Assembly (NCBI GenBank): GCA_910589015.1
Contig: CAJUSA010000002.1
Coordinates: 149,019 to 213,018 of the forward strand
Length of the DNA stretch: 64,000 nucleotides
Reading direction: 5' to 3'
Origin: an uncultured Christensenellaceae bacterium
GTDB taxonomy: Bacteria; Bacillota; Clostridia; Christensenellales; Borkfalkiaceae
In this document: piece after piece, positions 1 through 7,675 of the stretch
Numbering within the stretch: the first letter of the stretch is position 1
Layout: each line of letters starts with the position of its first letter
The notes under the pieces: generated by a model
Told to the model about the DNA's origin: nothing
The model's database searches: none
Seen by the model: the letters and a program-made list of their open reading frames with translations, nothing else
Program-made: the position numbers and the translations under genes

Positions 1-439
1 CCTCGACAGGTTCGCTCTTCGCAACAAGCTCGAAATCAGGATCGGCGTCGAGGTCGGGAACGAACGTATCCGCCCCGCCGTCCGCGTCGACCTTGGTCAC
101 GAGTACTTCGCTGCAATAGGGAATGAGCGTGCGATAAACGGTCGCCCCGCCGATCACAAACACGTCGTCAGGGGCATATTTTTTCAATTCCTCAAATAAT
201 TCGTCAAGATTGTGCACATGAACGAAATTCCCCGAAATCTCATCGGGACAGAGCACGATATTCGTGCGGTTTTTGAGCGGTTGCCCGTTCGGGAAGGAAC
301 ACAGCGTATTCCACCCCATCACGACGACCTTGCCGAGCGTCGTCTCACGGAAAAATTTCATATCTTTGGGAATGGAAAACATCAGATCGTTGTTTCTTCC
401 GATCCCCCAATTTTTGTCGGCATGAAAAATCGCTTTCAT
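1..439 (-). CDS. folA: Dihydrofolate reductase, C-terminus cut by window edge
   Basis: Reduces dihydrofolate to tetrahydrofolate with NADPH in the cytoplasm. I translated 146 residues from the ATG at 437-439; the rest lies beyond base 1. The start is typical of the family (MKAIFHADKNWGIG, then LMFSIPKDMKFFRETT), followed by VVVMGWNTLCSFP and the FVIGGATVYRTLI strand that binds the cofactor. A whole DHFR is about 160-170 residues, so only a short tail is missing. It follows thyA on the same strand after an 8-bp gap. That is a common pairing, because thymidylate synthase makes the dihydrofolate this enzyme recycles. Confidence 0.93.
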   Translation of the reverse strand, partial: MKAIFHADKNWGIGRNNDLMFSIPKDMKFFRETTLGKVVVMGWNTLCSFPNGQPLKNRTNIVLCPDEISGNFVHVHNLDELFEELKKYAPDDVFVIGGATVYRTLIPYCSEVLVTKVDADGGADTFVPDLDADPDFELVAKSEPVE

Positions 440-447
440 CTGATCAC

Positions 448-1278
448 CTATATTGCCACGGGAATTTTCGCCGCGAGCGGACTGTATTCATAATTTTCGA
501 GTGCAAAGCTGTCGACCGTGAACTCGTAGAAATTCTTCACCGACGGATCGACGACGAGTTTCGGCGCAGGCTTTATGGGATTGCCCAAAATCTCTTTTAC
601 AATGGGCAGATGCCTGTCGTAGAGGTGGGCGTCGGCGATCACATGCACCAGCTCGCCCGCCTTCAACCCGCTCACCTGCGCAAACATGACGAGCAACACG
701 GCGTACTGCGCGACGTTCCAATTATTCGCCGTAAGCATATCATTGGAACGCTGGTTGAGAATGCCGTTGAGCGTATCGCCCGAAACGTTAAAGGTCATGG
801 AATAGGCGCAGGGATAAAGGTTCATTTCGTGCAGATCGCGAAAGTTATACAAATTCGTCATGATCCTGCGCGACGCAGGATTGTGTTTCAGATCGTATAA
901 TACGCGGTCTACCTGATCGAATTCACCCTCTTTATAAACCGACTTCTGCGCAAGCTGATATCCATACGCCTTGCCGATCGAACCGCTCTCGTCTGCCCAG
1001 CTATCCCAGATGTGCGAATTGAGATCGCGCACGTTGTTGCTCTTTTTCTGCCAGATCCACAACAGCTCGTCCACGCAGGAACGGAACGCCGTGCGGCGGA
1101 TCGTAAGAATGGGAAATTCTTCTTGCAGGTTATAACGGTTTACAATCCCGAATTTTTTCACGGTGTGCGCAGGCGCCCCGTCTTCCCAACGCGGGCGAAC
1201 GGGCAAATCCGTATCCCACACGCCGTTTTCCATAATATCTTTGCAGTTTGCAATAAAAAGTTCGTCGGCCTTGCTCAT
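448..1278 (-). CDS. thyA: Thymidylate synthase
   Basis: Methylates dUMP to dTMP using methylene-tetrahydrofolate. The 276 residues contain the catalytic cysteine in LYPCAYSMTF (about C157), the RRIMTNLYN segment and the C-terminal DAHLYDRH motif. The QRSND stretch is followed by MLTANNWNVAQYA rather than the LGxPFN of E. coli ThyA, a variant I associate with Bacillus/phage-type enzymes. I chose the ATG at 1276-1278 because GAGG lies 7 bases upstream; an in-frame TTG four codons earlier has no such site. It sits between gltX and folA in one minus-strand run. Confidence 0.95.
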   Translation of the reverse strand: MSKADELFIANCKDIMENGVWDTDLPVRPRWEDGAPAHTVKKFGIVNRYNLQEEFPILTIRRTAFRSCVDELLWIWQKKSNNVRDLNSHIWDSWADESGSIGKAYGYQLAQKSVYKEGEFDQVDRVLYDLKHNPASRRIMTNLYNFRDLHEMNLYPCAYSMTFNVSGDTLNGILNQRSNDMLTANNWNVAQYAVLLVMFAQVSGLKAGELVHVIADAHLYDRHLPIVKEILGNPIKPAPKLVVDPSVKNFYEFTVDSFALENYEYSPLAAKIPVAI

Positions 1279-1303
1279 ATTATTCCTCAATAAAGTGCAT
1301 TTA

Positions 1304-1322
1304 TGTGTGACATAGTACTATG
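1304..1322. repeat. 19-bp motif at the gltX stop, also found before thrS
   Basis: This stretch and 11870-11888 match in 17 of 19 bases and share a 13-base core, GTGACATAGTACT. Here the core overlaps the gltX TAG stop and contains the 12-bp perfect palindrome CATAGTACTATG (1311-1322). The copies lie beside two aminoacyl-tRNA synthetase genes about 10.5 kb apart. Function unknown; chance similarity is possible. Confidence 0.4.
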
Positions 1323-2952
1323 ATATTTGCTCGGAAATGCGTTTTGCGGTCTCTTTTTTACCTAAAATCTGCATGATCGACCACAAATCGGGCGTATTCG
1401 CTTTTCCCGTGACGGCAATGCGCAAGACTTCGGCAACATCGGAAACGCTGCCCTTGAAGTTCTCGGGGCAGGCTTTGTAAGCCTTCATATCGCTCGCAAA
1501 CCCCTCTTTCTCAGCAACGGCTTTTACTTTTTCGAACCAAAGTTGCGCGTCGTCCGCAGCCGAATAGCCTGCAAGAAAATCACGCAGGATCGCGTTCCGA
1601 TCCTCTTGCGTTACGCGGTACGGCTCGTAAGAAACGGGGCGGGAAAAGAAATAGGAAAGCAGGTTCACCGCCTCTTTCGCCGTCGCAAAATCCTTTCTGC
1701 GTTTTTTGCCCGCCGTGCCCATGCAGAGGTTGAGCACCCTAAGCATATATTTCCGATCGGCAAAATATGTCTTTTGCTCTTCGTCCGCAAACTCCTGCGC
1801 CCAACCGCAGAGGAAGTCGTACGCCTCTTCGGCAGAAAGCCGCGCGAATTCGTTTTTGGCGACGTCGTTCAGCTTGTCCAGATCGAACAGCGTGCCGCTC
1901 TTACTCATCTTCGACGCCTTGAAAGGAAATTCTTCAAACGGTTTATCGGGGAATTTACGGTACCAGTCCTCAAAGTCGGAATTGAGCAGCGTTAAAATAT
2001 ACACTTTTACCGCGCGGGGATGATACCCTTCCTGACGGTAAAAGCCGAGGGAAAGCTCGGGGTCTTTGCGCTTACTGAGTTTGCGGCGCGTTTCGCCGTC
2101 CTGTTTCATCAGCGAGCAGTTGTGCCCGTAGCGCGGGCGGACAAATCCGAGCGCGTCGAACAGTTCGATATGCACGGGCAACGACGAGAGCCATTCCTCG
2201 CCGCGCAAAACGAGCGTCGTGCGCATAAAATGGTCGTCGATCGCATGGGCGAAATGATAGGTCGGAATGCCGTCGCTTTTGAGAATGACCACGTCCTGAT
2301 CGTTTTCGGTCACCGTGATTTCGCCCTTGATTTCGTCGCGGAATTTGAGTTTATTTTCGGGATTTCCGAGCGACTTCAACCGCAGGACGTAAGGCTTGCC
2401 CGCATCGAGGTTTTGATAAATCTCTTCTTCCGTAAGATTGCGGCATTTGGCATATACGCCGTAATAGCCCGTGATCTTCTTTTCCGCCGTCTGCTTTTCA
2501 CGCAAAGCGGTAAGCTCTTCTTCGGCACAAAAACAAGGATAGGCGCGCCCCTTTTCCACGAGCGATTTTGCAAACGCATGGTAAAGTTCGGCACGCTGAC
2601 GCTGATAATACGGCGCGTATTCGTTCGCCGCCTCGATTTCGGCACCCTCGTCGAAATGAATATCGAAATAGCTCATTGCCTCGATCACGGCTTCCACCGC
2701 CCCGTCGACCTTGCGCTTTAAGTCGGTATCCTCGATCCGAAGATAGAGAACGCCGCCGCTGCGGTGCGCGATGCGCTCGTTCGCCACGGCAACGAAGAGG
2801 TTGCCCAGATGGATAAAGCCCGTGGGCGAAGGCGCAAGCCGCGTTACTTCCGCCCCTTTTTCGAGCGCACGCGGCGGGTAAATCTCTTCATAATAAGAAA
2901 GCGGTTTATACTCTTCGGGGAAGAGCCTGTTTGCAAGTTTTTTATAATCCAT
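1318..2952 (-). CDS. gltX: Glutamyl-tRNA synthetase
   Basis: Class I synthetase charging tRNA-Glu, and possibly tRNA-Gln by the indirect pathway. The 544 residues show the HIGH signature as HLGN at about 48-51 in APSPTGFIHLGN, the LRIEDTD segment at about 71-77, and the KMSKS loop as KLSKR at about 291-295. Length is somewhat above the usual 470-500. The ATG has GAGGG about 6 bases upstream. It lies between aroK and thyA, and the TAG stop is embedded in a short palindrome. A glutaminyl-tRNA synthetase is less likely because the N-terminal motif and overall layout are of GltX type. Confidence 0.93.
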   Translation of the reverse strand: MDYKKLANRLFPEEYKPLSYYEEIYPPRALEKGAEVTRLAPSPTGFIHLGNLFVAVANERIAHRSGGVLYLRIEDTDLKRKVDGAVEAVIEAMSYFDIHFDEGAEIEAANEYAPYYQRQRAELYHAFAKSLVEKGRAYPCFCAEEELTALREKQTAEKKITGYYGVYAKCRNLTEEEIYQNLDAGKPYVLRLKSLGNPENKLKFRDEIKGEITVTENDQDVVILKSDGIPTYHFAHAIDDHFMRTTLVLRGEEWLSSLPVHIELFDALGFVRPRYGHNCSLMKQDGETRRKLSKRKDPELSLGFYRQEGYHPRAVKVYILTLLNSDFEDWYRKFPDKPFEEFPFKASKMSKSGTLFDLDKLNDVAKNEFARLSAEEAYDFLCGWAQEFADEEQKTYFADRKYMLRVLNLCMGTAGKKRRKDFATAKEAVNLLSYFFSRPVSYEPYRVTQEDRNAILRDFLAGYSAADDAQLWFEKVKAVAEKEGFASDMKAYKACPENFKGSVSDVAEVLRIAVTGKANTPDLWSIMQILGKKETAKRISEQIS

Positions 2953-2993
2953 ATTAAACCCTCACTTCTGTATTTCCTGCATGCCGTTCGATC

Positions 2994-3500
2994 TTAAAAC
3001 TTAAATCCCGCGGCTTCTGCTATGTCCGCAACCGTTTCTTCAATCGTTTTTCCGCCGCAGTCGACGGTGCAATCGGCATACTTTTCATAAAGCGGCACGC
3101 GTTCCTCATAGAGCTCGTCGAGCGAAGAAACGTCGCCGCGCATGACGACGCCGCGTTTTTCGAACGAAGGAATGCGTTCTTTTACGGCGTCTATCCCCAG
3201 TTTCAGATAAACTACCTTTCCGATCGTTTTAAGATGTTCCATCGCCCGCGCACAATAAACGACGCTGCCGCCCGTAGCGATCACGCAACGGCTGGCATAC
3301 AGTCCTGCATTGACGCGCTCTTCCACCTGTAAAAAACCATCCGCGCCGCGCTTTTCGATAATTTCACACAATAGCGCGCCCTCTTCGCCCTGAATGAGCA
3401 AATCGCAGTCGATAAAGCCGTAGCCGATCCTTTTGGCAAGCAGTACGCCGGCGGTCGATTTTCCCGATGAGGGCATACCGATCAAGATAAGATTATCCAT
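2994..3500 (-). CDS. aroK: Shikimate kinase
   Basis: Phosphorylates shikimate at the 3-hydroxyl in the chorismate pathway. The 168 residues begin with a Walker A loop GMPSSGKST at about 8-16, then DCDLLI (shikimate-binding aspartate), and ATGGSVVY, the conserved GG that contacts the substrate. The lid arginine region is near VVMRG. Length matches the family. There is no Shine-Dalgarno sequence before the ATG, and the promoter -10 box ends only 8 bases upstream, so the message may be leaderless. It heads the run aroK-gltX-thyA-folA. Confidence 0.93.
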   Translation of the reverse strand: MDNLILIGMPSSGKSTAGVLLAKRIGYGFIDCDLLIQGEEGALLCEIIEKRGADGFLQVEERVNAGLYASRCVIATGGSVVYCARAMEHLKTIGKVVYLKLGIDAVKERIPSFEKRGVVMRGDVSSLDELYEERVPLYEKYADCTVDCGGKTIEETVADIAEAAGFKF

Positions 3501-3508
3501 ACCGTTTT

Positions 3509-3537
3509 ATTATAAACGCTGTGCGCTTTTTTGTCAA
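3509..3537 (-). promoter_or_regulatory. aroK promoter
   Basis: On the minus strand: TTGACA (3532-3537), 17-bp spacer, TATAAT (3509-3514). A consensus sigma-A promoter. Transcription should begin near 3502, with the aroK ATG at 3498-3500. Confidence 0.8.
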
Positions 3538-3582
3538 TCAAACCGTCCGACAAATATTTCATAAAAATCTTTCGCTAAGCGC

Positions 3583-3611
3583 TTGACAATATACGGTTTG
3601 TATATTATAAT
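3583..3611 (+). promoter_or_regulatory. Promoter of the 3639 lipoprotein gene, with inverted repeat in the spacer
   Basis: TTGACA (3583-3588), 17-bp spacer, TATAAT (3606-3611). A 7-bp inverted repeat AATATAC/GTATATT with a 5-base centre (3588-3606) fills the spacer exactly. That is a good place for a repressor or a MerR-type activator, but no regulator gene is adjacent. Confidence 0.75.
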
Positions 3612-3638
3612 AAAGAAAATTTTTTCAGGAGAAGATTT

Positions 3639-4067
3639 ATGAAAAAGAAACTTGCAACTCTCATCACCTCTCTCACGCTCGTTGCGGTGCTGTTGTTCAC
3701 GCTCTGCGGTTGCTCGACCTACGGCAAAGTGCAAAAAGCCTTCAAAAATGACGGCTGGACCGAACAGACCGAAGTATCCGACGCACAGAAAGACGCCGTG
3801 ACCGCGATCTTCGGCGAAGATGCGGAAAGCAAACTCACCATTCACGTTTTCACGAAGGGTGTTCTCGGCGTTGCCACGGTAGTCGAATTCAAATCGGATA
3901 AAGAAATGACCGAAAGCCTCAAAACGCTTACCGAAGATCCCATTATCGGTTCTTATGTAAAAAACTTCATCGATAACATTCAGGATTGCCAGATCGTAAA
4001 CGGAAACTGCGTTCTCGTCAGCGGATTTGTGGCGGGCGGACTCGAAACCTTCAAAAAATCCAAATAA
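3639..4067 (+). CDS. Small lipoprotein of unknown function
   Basis: 142 residues. The N-terminus is a lipoprotein signal: MKKK, a hydrophobic stretch, then the lipobox LCGC with the acylated cysteine at about 25, so the mature protein should be anchored on the outer face of the membrane. The remaining ~115 residues are soluble, with no motif I recognise. An AGGAG site precedes the ATG. The next gene, a small membrane protein, starts 16 bases downstream, so the two are probably co-transcribed. Convincing as a gene because of the promoter, RBS and signal peptide; function not assignable. Confidence 0.8.
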   Translation: MKKKLATLITSLTLVAVLLFTLCGCSTYGKVQKAFKNDGWTEQTEVSDAQKDAVTAIFGEDAESKLTIHVFTKGVLGVATVVEFKSDKEMTESLKTLTEDPIIGSYVKNFIDNIQDCQIVNGNCVLVSGFVAGGLETFKKSK

Positions 4068-4083
4068 GAGAGAATAACCGAAA

Positions 4084-4560
4084 ATGGCAAAAAAGAAAAA
4101 ATCAAAACTGAAACTTTCCCCGATTCTGGCGGCCGCATCCGCGCTGCTTGCGCTCGTGGCATTGCTTTTAATTTTTGCGCCTGCCATTGTAGGCAAGACC
4201 TTCGGTACCTCTTACACGGGTATCGAGACTGTTTTCGGAAAGACGAAAAACAATATTACCATCCTCAAATTCTCGTTCGGCAACCTCGTGCCCTATCTAC
4301 TCCTTCTTGTCGGGATCGTGCTTGCCGTGCTTGCCACGCTCGGAAAAGGCGGCAACCTTGTTGCTTTTCTTACCGCAGCCGCATTCGTCGCCGCGGGCGT
4401 CCTGCTTTTCTGCGCCGTTCCCATGACGGCGTTCAATGCGGGCAGTCTGGCGGAAGAAACCGCGAAAAACTATACCCTTGCGGCGGGTACGATCACGGGC
4501 GGCGTCCTTTCTCTTCTTTCAGGACTGCTCATGCTCGCAAAGGTTTTCGTAAAAAAATAA
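4084..4560 (+). CDS. Four-helix membrane protein of unknown function
   Basis: 158 residues with a basic N-terminus (MAKKKKSKLK) and four predicted membrane segments at about 11-34, 67-86, 91-113 and 132-154. The loop between helices 1 and 2 (about 35-66) should be outside. No family motif recognised. It follows the lipoprotein gene closely and ends just before a strong terminator, so the two form a two-gene unit. They may work together, the membrane protein as partner of the lipoprotein, but that is inference from proximity only. Confidence 0.75.
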   Translation: MAKKKKSKLKLSPILAAASALLALVALLLIFAPAIVGKTFGTSYTGIETVFGKTKNNITILKFSFGNLVPYLLLLVGIVLAVLATLGKGGNLVAFLTAAAFVAAGVLLFCAVPMTAFNAGSLAEETAKNYTLAAGTITGGVLSLLSGLLMLAKVFVKK

Positions 4561-4573
4561 ACGCGAAAAAAAA

Positions 4574-4601
4574 CCCTTCCCTCTGCGGAAGGGATTTTTT
4601 T
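4574..4601 (+). terminator. Intrinsic terminator after the 4084 gene
   Basis: CCCTTCC (4574-4580), six-base loop, GGAAGGG (4587-4593), then seven Ts. Confidence 0.9.
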
Positions 4602-4631
4602 GCAATCTTTGAAAAAAGCCCGTAAAAAAAG

Positions 4632-4660
4632 TTGTTTTTTCCGAACAGATATGTTATACT
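4632..4660 (+). promoter_or_regulatory. secG promoter
   Basis: TTGTTT (4632-4637), 17-bp spacer, TATACT (4655-4660), 36 bases before the secG ATG. Confidence 0.6.
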
Positions 4661-4696
4661 TTTTCTTGATTGAAACAATAAAAAAGGACGTATGGA

Positions 4697-5014
4697 ATGA
4701 ACGCAAACAATCTTTCTTCGATCATCGCACAATTACTCGCACCCGCGCACCCCGCTTACTTCCCCGTAAGCCTTACCCTCATCATTTTGATGGGTGTTGC
4801 CGCGCTTGCCGCGATTATTCTCGTCATGCTTCAGCCCGGCAACTCGCAGGGCATCGACGCGCTCGGCGGATCGAGCGAAACTTTTTACGGCAAAAATAAG
4901 GGTCGTTCTTTGGAATCCAAATTAAAAATGTGGACTTATATCTGTCTCGGCGTGTTAGCCGTTCTCGCAATCGTATTCTTTATTTTGCAGATCGACGCAA
5001 TCTGGAATATCTGA
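4697..5014 (+). CDS. secG: Preprotein translocase subunit SecG
   Basis: Small membrane subunit of the SecYEG channel that stimulates protein export. The 105 residues have two membrane helices (about 22-44 and 78-97). Between them is the family hallmark: an LVMLQPGNSQG segment followed by a GG-rich loop and SETFYGKNKGRS. The N-terminal extension of about 20 residues is slightly longer than usual. It lies directly upstream of rnr and smpB, a conserved arrangement in Bacillota. Confidence 0.93.
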   Translation: MNANNLSSIIAQLLAPAHPAYFPVSLTLIILMGVAALAAIILVMLQPGNSQGIDALGGSSETFYGKNKGRSLESKLKMWTYICLGVLAVLAIVFFILQIDAIWNI

Positions 5015-5040
5015 TTCGGAAACATATTGGTCGAAAACAA

Positions 5041-5064
5041 GGGGCGGCTGTTACGGCACGCCCC
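5041..5064 (+). terminator. Possible weak terminator or attenuator between secG and rnr
   Basis: GGGGCG (5041-5046) pairs with CGCCCC (5059-5064) across a 12-base loop, followed by TTATTCTAT rather than a clean T-run. It may reduce read-through into rnr. Confidence 0.4.
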
Positions 5065-5091
5065 TTATTCTATCTATTAAGGAACAACACA

Positions 5092-7167
5092 TTGAAAGCA
5101 AAACAATTTTTACTCGAAAAAATTAAGGACGGAACGTTCGCCCTGCTCACCGATACCGAAATCGCAAAACGGCTGCGCTTGAAAAAACAAGAGTCCTACG
5201 CTCTGCGCGACATGCTGCACGCTCTCGTCCGCGAAGGCGAACTTTTAAGCGATTCGCGCTACCGTTATGGCACGGCGGAACAGTTTCAGGCAAAAAAAGG
5301 CATTATTTCGGGCAACGAACGCGGCTTTGCATTTTTTGTGCCCGACGACAACTCGGGCGATTTGTTCCTGCCGCGGAACAGTCTGAACGGCGCCTTGCAC
5401 GGCGATACCGTGCTTGCCGTGCCCGCAAAGACTTACGGCGACAGCGGCGAAGTACTCGCCGTGATCGACCGCGGTTACAAAACCTTCGTGGGCACCTACC
5501 GCGGCGCACGCGGCGGCGGTTATGTGAAACCCGACGAACGCAAACTCAATCTATTGCCCTTCGTTCCCTTCCGCAAAAACCTTTCCTGCAAGGACGGCGA
5601 CAAAGTCGTCGTAAAAATGATTTCGTATAACGAGAAGAATCAGCTTGCCGAAGTCGTGGAAACGCTCGGAACGAGCGGCGATTTCCTTACCGAAGAGCTT
5701 GCGCTCATCCGCGCGCACAATTTGCGCGAGGAATTTCCCGAAGAGGTTCTGAAAGACGCCGATAAAGCCGCACAAAAACAACTTCTGCGCGAAGGGCGCG
5801 TCGATCTGCGCGACCATCTTATCATCACCGTAGACGGCGAAGACACACGCGACATCGACGACGCGATTTCCGTTGAAAAGAAGGACGGAAAATATTATCT
5901 CGGCGTGCATATCGCCGACGTTTCTTCTTACGTTCCGCGCGGGTGCGCGCTCGACGAAGAGGCGTTCCGCCGCGGCACGAGCGCGTATTTTCCCGACCGC
6001 GTGCTGCCCATGCTTCCCACCGCCCTCTCGAACGGCATCTGTTCGCTCAACGAAGGCGTCGAACGCTTTACCCTATCGTGTTTTATGACGATCGACAGAA
6101 AGGGAAACGTGCTTGAAAAACGCGTCGCTCCGTCGATCATCGTATCGCGCCACCGCATGACCTATACCGCCGTGACCGCGCTTTCCGAACACGATAAAGC
6201 TGCCGTGCGGCAATATCCCGATCTTGTGGAATTCGTCGATACGGCGATCGAGCTGACAAAAATCTTAAAAGCGGCGCGGGAAAGCCGCGGCGGCGTGGCT
6301 CTTGACATCAAAGAGGCGAAAATTCTGTTTGAGAACGGCAGAATTTCCATTCCCGATTACAACCGCTCGATCTCGCATGAAATGATCGAGCAATTCATGG
6401 TACTCGCCAACGAAAGCGTAGCGACCATAATGACGCAGATGGAAATGCCCTTCGTATACCGCGTGCACGAACAACCGTCGGAAGAGAAAGCGCAGGATTT
6501 TACTTCGTTTTTGCGCGAGGCGGGCGTGCGGGCGAAATTCGATTCTTCCAACGTGCGCCCTGTCGATTACGCGGCGCTGTTGCGTTCGCTCGAAGGCGAT
6601 CCGCTGTATCCGCTCGTCAACCGCGTCATGTTGCGGTCGATGATGAAGGCGCGTTATGCGGAAGTCAACCTCGGGCACTTCGGCTTGGCGTCTGACTGCT
6701 ACTGCCACTTCACTTCCCCCATTCGCCGTTATCCTGATCTGTGCATTCACCGCATTATAAAAGATGCGCTCACCGATCCCGCCGCGGCGCGGAAACGGCA
6801 CGAAAATTTCGTCAAAGAAGCGTCCGTCCGCTCTTCGTTATGCGAAAAGAACGCAACGGACGCCGAACGCGACGTCGACGCACTCTATATCGCCGCCTAT
6901 ATGGACGGAAAGATCGGCGAGGAATACGACGCAACGATCTCGGGCGTGACCTCTTTCGGAATTTTCTGCGAACTCGACAACACGATCGAAGGCATCATCC
7001 CCCTCGAAACGCTGCCCGAAGACAGTTACGAATTTCTCGAAAACCGTTACACGTTGCGCGGCATGAAAAACTCCTTCCGCCTGGGCGAACACGTGCGCGT
7101 ACTTGTCGCCGCGGTCGACTGGGGACTCAGAAGAGTTCATTTTGCCTATCTTGCAAAACTTGCCTGA
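5092..7167 (+). CDS. rnr: Ribonuclease R (3'-5' exoribonuclease)
   Basis: Degrades structured RNA and, with tmRNA/SmpB, faulty messages. The 691 residues contain an N-terminal winged-helix-like region, cold-shock/OB domains (about 65-230), the RNB catalytic domain with the metal-binding DTRDIDDAI motif (about 250), and a C-terminal S1 domain beginning near YDATISGVTSFGIF. I chose the TTG at 5092-5094 because AAGGA lies 8 bases upstream. The open frame runs further back, but that part overlaps secG in another frame and shows no homology. The position next to smpB is the conserved ribosome-rescue arrangement. Confidence 0.93.
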   Translation: MKAKQFLLEKIKDGTFALLTDTEIAKRLRLKKQESYALRDMLHALVREGELLSDSRYRYGTAEQFQAKKGIISGNERGFAFFVPDDNSGDLFLPRNSLNGALHGDTVLAVPAKTYGDSGEVLAVIDRGYKTFVGTYRGARGGGYVKPDERKLNLLPFVPFRKNLSCKDGDKVVVKMISYNEKNQLAEVVETLGTSGDFLTEELALIRAHNLREEFPEEVLKDADKAAQKQLLREGRVDLRDHLIITVDGEDTRDIDDAISVEKKDGKYYLGVHIADVSSYVPRGCALDEEAFRRGTSAYFPDRVLPMLPTALSNGICSLNEGVERFTLSCFMTIDRKGNVLEKRVAPSIIVSRHRMTYTAVTALSEHDKAAVRQYPDLVEFVDTAIELTKILKAARESRGGVALDIKEAKILFENGRISIPDYNRSISHEMIEQFMVLANESVATIMTQMEMPFVYRVHEQPSEEKAQDFTSFLREAGVRAKFDSSNVRPVDYAALLRSLEGDPLYPLVNRVMLRSMMKARYAEVNLGHFGLASDCYCHFTSPIRRYPDLCIHRIIKDALTDPAAARKRHENFVKEASVRSSLCEKNATDAERDVDALYIAAYMDGKIGEEYDATISGVTSFGIFCELDNTIEGIIPLETLPEDSYEFLENRYTLRGMKNSFRLGEHVRVLVAAVDWGLRRVHFAYLAKLA

Positions 7168-7173
7168 ATTTTC

Positions 7174-7202
7174 TTGTCAGAAAAAAACAGGCATGCTATA
7201 AT
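7174..7202 (+). promoter_or_regulatory. smpB promoter
   Basis: TTGTCA (7174-7179), 17-bp spacer, TATAAT (7197-7202). The ATG of smpB begins at 7211, so the 5' leader is only about 2-3 bases. Confidence 0.75.
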
Positions 7203-7210
7203 ATAAGATA

Positions 7211-7663
7211 ATGAAAATAATCGCTCTCAACAAATCCGCGTCATACGAATATTTTATCGAGGATAAATACGAGGCGGGCATCGTGCTCGAAGGCAGCGAA
7301 GTAAAATCGCTGCGCGCGGGCAGAGCGTCGCTCGGAGAAAGTTTCTGCGAAATCCGCGGCGGCGAAGTCTTTCTCAAAAACATGCACATCGCCCTTTACG
7401 ATAAAAGCGGCGCATTTTCCACGCGCGATTCGAGAAAAGACCGCAAACTGCTTTTACACCGCGAGGAAATCGCAAAAATCGTCGGAAAAGTAAACGAACG
7501 CGGTTATACACTCGTGCCTTTGAAAATCTATTTCAAAGAAGCGCTCGTCAAAGTGGAAGTCGCGCTTTGCAAGGGCAAACACACATACGATAAAAAACGT
7601 TCGCTTATGGAACGCGATATCAAGCGCGAAACCGACCGCGCGTTAAAAGAATTCAACCGTTAA
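7211..7663 (+). CDS. smpB: SsrA-binding protein SmpB
   Basis: Binds tmRNA and brings it to stalled ribosomes for trans-translation. The 150 residues match the family throughout: the N-terminal KSASYEYFIEDKYEAGIVL barrel strand, GSEVKSLRAG, the ALYDKSGAFSTRD segment, LYFKEALVKVEVAL-type strands (here KIYFKEALVKVEVALCKGK), and the C-terminal helix YDKKRSLMERDIKRE. Length is standard. No Shine-Dalgarno is visible, and the promoter is so close that translation is probably leaderless. Downstream metY and metA follow with no terminator between. The tmRNA gene itself is not in this window. Confidence 0.95.
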   Translation: MKIIALNKSASYEYFIEDKYEAGIVLEGSEVKSLRAGRASLGESFCEIRGGEVFLKNMHIALYDKSGAFSTRDSRKDRKLLLHREEIAKIVGKVNERGYTLVPLKIYFKEALVKVEVALCKGKHTYDKKRSLMERDIKRETDRALKEFNR

Positions 7664-7675
7664 GGAGAAAATATT

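Noticed and set aside
3534..4196. Long open frame antisense to the lipoprotein gene
   Set aside because: It is the complement of two genes with promoter, ribosome binding site and signal peptide; its own start and sequence have no support.
4930..5091. Upstream extension of rnr into secG
   Set aside because: It overlaps secG in a different frame, contains the hairpin at 5041-5064, and a TTG with a good ribosome binding site at 5092 gives the normal RNase R N-terminus.
7664..7675. SAM-type riboswitch before metY
   Set aside because: Only 12 bases separate smpB and metY; nothing can fit there, and the smpB leader is only a few bases.
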